DNA of 12,059 bases from CAJBLF01 sp964463255. GTDB lineage: Bacteria; Patescibacteriota; Gracilibacteria; Absconditabacterales; Absconditicoccaceae. A program made the position numbers and the translations under genes. The stretch spans positions 1 to 12,059 of the forward strand of contig CAYXBC010000059.1 in NCBI GenBank assembly GCA_964463255.1. Reading direction: 5' to 3'. Shown piece after piece: positions 7,084 to 12,059 of the stretch. Below the pieces are notes generated by a model that saw nothing but the letters and a program-made list of their open reading frames with translations, was not told where the DNA came from and searched no databases. Numbering within the stretch: the stretch's first letter is position 1; the number at the start of each line of letters is the position of its first letter.

Positions 7084-7887
7084 ATGAAAAAGCGAAAGAA
7101 TATATCATATATTATTAGTTGCCTGTTTATTGTAGCGTGAATGTCAACTACTATGGATGTTAACACAAGACAAATGTGATTAAGCTGGTTATTAACCGGA
7201 GTTGAAATAATACTATGAATTTTTGTGTATGAACGTATGAAAAGAGAAAAAAGAAACATTCTTATAGAAATAGTTCTTTTAACCTTAATGGCATCTCCAA
7301 TCTTGCTTACGTCAACAAAGTTTTTTTGAGAACAACCAATTTTTGTGGTACCATTTGTTATAATAATTGGCATATATCTAACAAAGTGGATAAACAAGTA
7401 TTATAAACTAAATCTTCTTTTGAAAATAGTCTTGTATATACTAATATGGCTCTGAATTGTATCAATCAAAATGTCAATGTTTTGGATGGTGATGAGTATT
7501 CAATCTATTTGAAAAGACGCCACATCAATAAATGTTTCACAAGATGAACTATTCCAAAAAAACGAAGAATGTGCTAAATACAAAGACAAAATCCAAGAAG
7601 AAATAAAGAAAGAACACGCTTCTATATGAAATCGAAGATTAGAATCATTATTTTATAGTCCAATTAAAAATAGTTGTATATATACTGTTATGAGTACCTC
7701 TTATCCATATACAAGCAAATATATTAAAGATTATTTTACAAATGAACAGTTATGAGGAAATTCACGAATCACCCCAGAAAGTTGTGATGCTAGTTCTACT
7801 TGAGATGAAGTATTAAAATGTAAACAAGACAATAAAAATAAACAACAAGAGATTGAACAAACAATTAGAAAACTCAAATGAGAATAA
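7084..7887 (+). CDS. Five-helix membrane protein with a cysteine-bearing tail
   Basis: The 267-residue frame holds ten UGA glycines, about three quarters of its glycine codons. I recognise no family. Five hydrophobic segments (about 6-25, 32-49, 58-77, 85-102 and 110-140) are followed by a soluble tail of some 120 residues with four cysteines (163, 198, 234, 246). The basic N terminus (MKKRK) and positive loops at 51-57 and 101-109 put the N terminus inside, so with five helices the tail would be outside, where the cysteines could form disulfides. The last 20 residues look coiled-coil. It begins 36 nt after the SLH-MORN gene with no terminator between, so the two are probably co-transcribed and may form one envelope system. 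Confidence 0.7.
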
Positions 7888-8091
7888 TTCAAATAAGAAA
7901 GAAAAAGTATAAAACACATCATAAATTATGCAAGAAACTATAATTCTCACCATCCAATAAAACATAGAGAACGAGGTTAAATGTGTTTCACCATAAATTT
8001 TATAAGGAAAGCAACAAACCAATGTTTATTTCAGAAAGACGAATAGACTCAATTGGCTTCTTTTAAAAAATGAGAAATGGTACAGAATCAT
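7888..8091. other. Intergenic stretch, nothing recognised
   Basis: AT-rich, with only 10- to 15-codon frames. No terminator hairpin is visible after the membrane-protein gene. The following 65 bp hold the repeat cluster in front of the serine recombinases. Confidence 0.4.
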
Positions 8092-8155
8092 ATTGTTTTA
8101 TAAGCATAGAATTATATATTTATAGTTATATAACTATATATTTTATTGTTTTATA
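8092..8155. repeat. Palindrome between 11-bp direct repeats; candidate recombination site
   Basis: ATTGTTTTATA occurs at 8092-8102 and again at 8145-8155. Between them TATAGTTAT/ATAACTATA (8121-8138) is a perfect 18-bp palindrome. Large serine recombinases usually have their attachment site, an imperfect palindrome of 40-50 bp, just upstream of their own gene, which is the position here. It could equally be a promoter-operator region. Confidence 0.4.
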
Positions 8156-8163
8156 AAATTTCT

Positions 8164-10116
8164 ATGGTTAAAAATAATCCTAAATCAAAACGGGGAAAAA
8201 ATGAAGAGAAAAGAATGTCAAAAGTGAAACCTAAGAAAAAATCAAAAAAAACAATTTCTAAGAAATTATCAAAAATAACTTATGGACAACAAAAATATGT
8301 GAATCCATATGAGTATTTTATTTATGCAAGAGTTTCAAAAAAAGAAGCTGAAGAGGCTAAATCTGCAGCTGGCTCATCTTCAGGTAAGGAAACTAGTATT
8401 AAGGCACAAAAAGACACTATGTTAAGCGTTGCTCATCAGAAATGAATAATAATTCGTCCAGAAAATATAATTACAGAAAATGAAAGTTGAAAAAAAGGAA
8501 CAAATAGAGAGAAATTTAATGAAATGGTAAAAAAGCTAGAAAAAGATGCGGAAATACACAGTAAGAATATGGAAAAGAGAAAATATGGTGGTGTGTTGTT
8601 TTGGAAACTAGATAGACTTGCAAGAAATTTTCAAGATTTCGCAAAACTAGATTTACTTATGGATAAGGGGTATGAATTTATCAGTGCCACAGAAACTATA
8701 GAAAATACATATACAGGAAGGCTTCTTTTCAGAATTTTAGCGGGTTTTGCAATTTATGAAAGTGAAAAACTTTCAGCGAGAGTAGGGTTCAGTTATGTAA
8801 AAAACCTTATGGCAAATGATTTTAAAAGACTTTGAGGTAATAGAATAATTTTTTGATACGAATTTACAAAAACGAAAGATAAAATAGTTCAACATACAGA
8901 AAGAGCGAAAATTGTAAAAGAAATTTATGAATGTTATGCAGAACAAAAGGAATTGATAAAAGACTGACATTTATTTTGAAAAAGTGCTTTTGATTTAACT
9001 CTTGAAGAAATAGAATCCAAACATTCGTGAAAATTACAGAAGTATATTAAAGCAAAGAAAAAAATTACTACACCTAGGAATCTTATTGAAAATATATTAA
9101 AAAATGACCGTGATATGAAGTATAATTGATATATAGATTTTGAATTGGATGTTAAAGATGAAATAGTCACTAATTTGTTCAAAGAAGTAAAAGAAAAATA
9201 TAAAGAGTATGAAAATATAATTCTCAAAGGTACAGGACAGGTTGGAACCAAAATTTTGTTTAGATTTTTCTTTCCAGAGTTAGAGATTATAGAAAGCGAA
9301 AAATATAAATTTGTACAGGATAGTATAAATAGAGAATGAGAATCAAAGAAAACAATGATTCCAATAAAAGACGATAGGAAGGATGAAGCATTATTCTCAT
9401 CGCTTATATATTTTCAGAACAAGTATTCTATTCGTGAATGAAATGTATATTTTAAGCCAAAAAAGAAAACTTGGCACTATAGAACTGAAGCTGGTCTTGA
9501 ACTAGATGAAGAAGGGAAGATGATAAATGAAGAAATGAGTGAATGAAGAATTGAAGAATTTTTATGGCAAAATAATGAGTTATTTAAAAACATATCAAAT
9601 CTCAGTCAGTCGAAAAGACAAAAAGAGTTAATTAAGTTTCTACAGCTAAGGCAAAATATGTATGAAATTTGAAACATGACTAAGTCTATTGGACAAGTTC
9701 GTGTATATGAAATGCAATTACAAACCCTCAAGATTAAGAGAGATGCTACAATGATTACTGATTTAAATGAGCTTAAAAAAGTATATGCAAGAATAGAATA
9801 TACAGAAGATTTACTCGAAATAGCAAAGAAAAATCTTCGTAAAATAGAAGAAGTAAGAACTAAATTAGTAAATAATTTTGAAGAAATTATCAAGCCAGGT
9901 TTATATGCAACCAAAGATAAAGATTGAAAATGGACAACTCGTATAGCCAAAGATGAAAAAACAAGAATACTTAGAGGCTTAGGATATAGGTTTATGATGG
10001 AAAAAATAATTATTAACAAATCAAAAAGTACAATGGAGGTGCATTTTTACCCTGAAATACAAAGAATTCTATGACTCCCATCGCCGATAGCGACAATACA
10101 CTTACCCAAGGGCTAA
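8164..10116 (+). CDS. Large serine recombinase, first of a pair (no zinc-ribbon cysteines)
   Basis: The 650-residue frame includes 14 UGA glycines. A lysine-rich tail (1-40) precedes the resolvase-type domain: nucleophile S58 in YFIYARVS, SIKAQKD, then the D150-R151-LA-R154 active-site segment, and TYTGRLLFRILAGFAIYESEKLSARV near the long helix. A recombinase-domain region follows and then a long coiled coil (about 490-590). These enzymes integrate or excise elements through a 5'-phosphoserine link. The zinc-ribbon cysteines usual in the C-terminal domain are absent; the protein has a single cysteine (EIYECYAEQ), so DNA recognition may differ or depend on its neighbour. The ATG at 8164 is chosen; ATG 8215 (MSKVKPKKK) is a possible alternative that would drop part of the basic tail. 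Its end overlaps the next recombinase by 46 nt, implying coupled translation. SCCmec ccrA/ccrB offers a known parallel of paired large serine recombinases. Confidence 0.87.
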
Positions 10117-11690
10117 AAAATAAGTATTATGCGTATGTCAGAATGAGTGGTTGAGCCTGACAAAGAAGCAGAAATCTTAGTATACCAAGCCAAACAGACC
10201 AAATCAACCAATATATCCAAAGCCAAGACACTATAGAAATAGTTCATTTCTATGAGGAAGTTCATAGTGCCTATAAAGGAGATAGACCAAAATTTCAGGA
10301 AATGCTTAGAGACCTAAAAAAGAACAAGCATATTAAAGGAATAATTGTTATGAAATGGGATAGGATAAGTAGAAATCCTGATGACTATCTCAAACTCCAG
10401 AGAGTAAGAGGTGACCAATATCAAGTAGACGTTATTTCAGTCACTGAGCCTATGATAGGCTCATACCTTGGTAGGTATATGATAAGAGACTTACAAAATC
10501 GTTCAATTCTGTATAGTGAAGAGCTAAGTTTCAGGGTAAAAATAGGACAAAGAAAAAAAATGCAAATGGGTGGTTACTGTGGTAAGCCACCTTTTTGATA
10601 TACAAAACAATCGGGTTATCTTATTCCAGATATAAATCAACAGAAAGCAGATATAGTGGTGTTTATATTTAAAACATATGGCGAATGAAAGTATGGTGTA
10701 AAAGAGGTAGCTAAATTAGTAAGGAATGAATTTAAACTCAAATCGTTTTGTTGGAGAAGCGTAGAAAAAATACTAAAAAATAGCTCCTATTATGGTATAT
10801 ATAACAAAAAATGGATACTTGGTAACGATGACTATATGTTCTTTGGTGCTAAAGAGCCAGGCATATATGAAGAATTTTTTGAGCTTAAATATATTCAGCC
10901 TCTTATAGATAAAGAGTTGTTTGACCAATGCCAAATTATCAGGATAGGGAGAAGCCCATATAAAAATAAGAGAACCTGAACATCTAAGTTTCCAAAGATT
11001 TTCCAATGCTCTTGTGGAAGGAAATTGTGTAGAGAGAATAAAAAGTGAAAATATCGTTATCTTATATGCCAGAAGCAAAAAAATAGTGTATTCCCTAATG
11101 ATTGTTATGAAAGGACAACTGATTTGACCTTTATTGATAGCAAAGTTGAGGGTATTATTAGGAGTATGCTACCAACGTCTAGTGTCAGAAATGAAATGGT
11201 GGCATATATCGAGAATGATATAAAGAGTTTTAGTTTGAATAAAAACCAGAGACTCTCTGAAACACTACAACAGATAGATACCCTAAATACTAAATTAAAA
11301 ATTATGACCCAGAACTTTACCAATGGGCAAATAAACAATGACGTGTTTGTTATCGCTTCAGAAGAGATAAGTAAAAGTATTGATAGACTAAAGAATGAGA
11401 TTAAATGATTGGAAAATCAACAAGAATATATTGTTGCTTCAAAAAAAACCATAGATTTCATCCAATTGCTTGAATTCTATGGTTCTATCTTAGATTTTAA
11501 GGATGACCCTTTATGGAGTTCTAGGCTCTACTCTATCTTCTTCCACATAATACCGAACTCTATTATTAGTAATAGAGACATCAGTTCGTATATGGTATTT
11601 GAGCCGTTCAAATTTTGGCTAGTTCTAGAAAAATGTGTATGGCAGGGCGTAAGGGGATCGAACCCCTGACAACGGTTCGGAGTCAGCTAA
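10071..11690 (+). CDS. Large serine recombinase, second of a pair (with zinc ribbon)
   Basis: The 539-residue frame begins inside the end of the previous recombinase. Its order is canonical: nucleophile S26 in YYAYVRMSG; PSQTDQI; D97-R98-IS-R101 (MKWDRISRN); the recombinase domain opening with GKPPFGY, whose glycine (G176) is a UGA codon; a zinc ribbon with C313, C315, C320, C333 and C345; and a coiled coil (about 385-465) as used in synapsis control. Eight UGA codons are present. ATG 10071 is the first start that gives the usual short leader before the catalytic strand. The frame has no stop before it enters the tRNA 3' half at 11640, so its last 16 residues (WQGVRGSNPG onward) are antisense tRNA sequence ending at TAA 11688-11690. 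This suggests integration replaced the native C-terminal end, or that the element's own end carries the tRNA segment. Confidence 0.9.
11640..11682 (-). pseudogene. 3' half of a tRNA gene (possibly Arg, CCG), attachment-site candidate
   Basis: Reading the minus strand 5' to 3', an anticodon-loop-like CTCCGAA (11682-11676) is followed by an arm strand CCGTT. Next is a T arm, AGGGG-TTCGATC-CCCTT, then the acceptor strand ACGCCCT, discriminator G and an encoded CCA ending at 11640. The matching 5' acceptor strand AGGGCGT and any D arm are absent upstream, and the sequence before the loop cannot pair with the arm. So only the half from the anticodon loop onward is present, the classic segment carried by elements that integrate in tRNA genes. 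The amino-acid identity is tentative because the variable loop would be only 3 nt in this alignment. Confidence 0.5.
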
Positions 11691-11740
11691 AGCGGACCGA
11701 GAGACCGTCATATATTTGTAACTCATTATTTTTTGTAATT

Positions 11741-11811
11741 CAAGGGATGAGGGGTTCGAACCCCCGATAACAGTTCCGAAGACTGTTGTGTTACCGCTAC
11801 ACTAATCCCTC
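11741..11811 (-). tRNA. tRNA-Arg (anticodon UCG)
   Basis: A complete 71-nt cloverleaf on the minus strand. Acceptor GAGGGAT pairs with ATCCCTT; the D arm is GTGT-AGCGGTA-ACAC; the anticodon arm is ACAGT-CTTCGGA-ACTGT with anticodon UCG; the T arm is GGGGG-TTCGAAC-CCCTC. The discriminator base is G, and CCA is not encoded. It should read CGA and perhaps other CGN codons. Its 5' end overlaps the last 10 nt of the upstream GIY-YIG gene, so both may lie on one transcript processed by RNase P. Confidence 0.9.
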
Positions 11812-12056
11812 ATATTTAAGTTTATAAAATTTGGATTTGTTGTTCGTCTTTCTATATGTCCACTATCTTTTATTTTTCTTTCTAATAGTAAAGCTTCCTC
11901 TTTTGTTTCAACTCTATAATATCAAATAAGATTGTCTATTTTTAGTATTCTTGTTGTTATTGTTTTTCCTCTTTTGTGTTCTTCTAATCTTCTTCTAATG
12001 TTGTTTGTATATCAACAATAATATCTTTTTCATTTCAAGATATATACATAATACAT
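11802..12056 (-). CDS. GIY-YIG nuclease domain protein (UPF0213/YhbQ-like)
   Basis: This 84-residue minus-strand frame is a bare GIY-YIG domain. YVY (3-5) and YCG (13-15) form the two signature strands, followed by YTNNIRRRLEEH (16-27) with the catalytic arginine region, and ALLLERKIKD (55-64) with the metal-binding glutamate E59. Single-domain members of this kind resemble the UPF0213 (YhbQ-like) group, thought to act on DNA, but free-standing GIY-YIG proteins also occur as homing endonucleases. Three glycines are UGA, including the one in YCG. ATG 12056 is three bases from the window edge; MYYVYILK is the usual start of such proteins, but an upstream extension cannot be excluded. Its stop codon TAG lies inside the 5' acceptor strand of the tRNA-Arg gene. 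Confidence 0.82.
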
Positions 12057-12059
12057 ATC

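Noticed and set aside
7077..7397. 106-codon minus-strand frame
   Set aside because: Shadow of the five-helix membrane gene; low-complexity hydrophobic product.
9606..10019. 137-codon minus-strand frame
   Set aside because: Antisense shadow of the first serine recombinase, whose own frame has clear domains.
8164..11690. Serine recombinases as pseudogenes with many nonsense mutations
   Set aside because: All interruptions are UGA, never UAA or UAG, and catalytic motifs are intact.
11640..11720. A complete tRNA, a class II tRNA or a tmRNA 3' end
   Set aside because: No 5' acceptor strand complementary to ACGCCCT and no D arm is found upstream on the minus strand; no tmRNA-like 5' sequence is visible.
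229..12056. Mycoplasma-type code 4 (UGA as tryptophan)
   Set aside because: UGA falls at conserved glycine positions, and UGG is used at tryptophan positions such as the DUF2958 cluster.
1..12059. CRISPR array or retron
   Set aside because: No regularly spaced direct repeats, no Cas genes and no reverse transcriptase frame in any reading.

Overview
The window comes from a bacterium that reads UGA as glycine (genetic code 25), which points to Gracilibacteria or Absconditabacteria (SR1) in the candidate phyla radiation. With UGA as a stop, nearly every gene breaks into pieces. Read as glycine, eleven intact frames ending in UAA or UAG appear, with about 95 in-frame UGA codons in total. UGA falls where family knowledge demands glycine: the MORN repeat GxG, the serine recombinase PPFGY motif and the GIY-YIG YxG motif. 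UGG still encodes tryptophan. The DNA is AT-rich and most starts have a weak Shine-Dalgarno sequence or none.

Left part (1-3.8 kb): a long hairpin, a 71-residue VKOR-like membrane protein (229-444), a palindrome-rich gap, a DUF2958 protein (888-1181), and a convergent 341-residue protein of unknown function (complement 1196-2221). The last two share one bidirectional terminator. A hairpin-dense non-coding stretch (about 2326-2570) precedes an XRE-type HTH plus ImmA/IrrE metallopeptidase protein (2635-3759).

Middle (3.8-8.1 kb): a minimal tyrosine recombinase (3907-4512) sits behind a 14-bp inverted repeat, followed by an unrecognised charged protein (4646-5317). Next come two probable envelope genes 36 nt apart: an exported SLH plus MORN-repeat protein (5671-7047) and a five-helix membrane protein (7084-7887). 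These two use UGA for over 70% of their glycines. The recombination and defence-like genes use it for roughly 10-40%, which hints at a resident block among acquired genes.

Right part (8.1-12 kb): two large serine recombinases overlap by 46 nt (8164-10116 and 10071-11690). A palindrome flanked by 11-bp direct repeats lies just upstream and may be their attachment site. The second recombinase frame ends inside the 3' half of a tRNA gene whose 5' half I cannot find, which looks like the scar or junction of an integrated element. An intact tRNA-Arg(UCG) and a GIY-YIG nuclease gene follow on the minus strand. Overall this is a mobile or accessory region with three recombinases of two chemistries, several candidate recombination sites and a few possible defence or regulatory genes, interrupted by a cell-surface gene pair.
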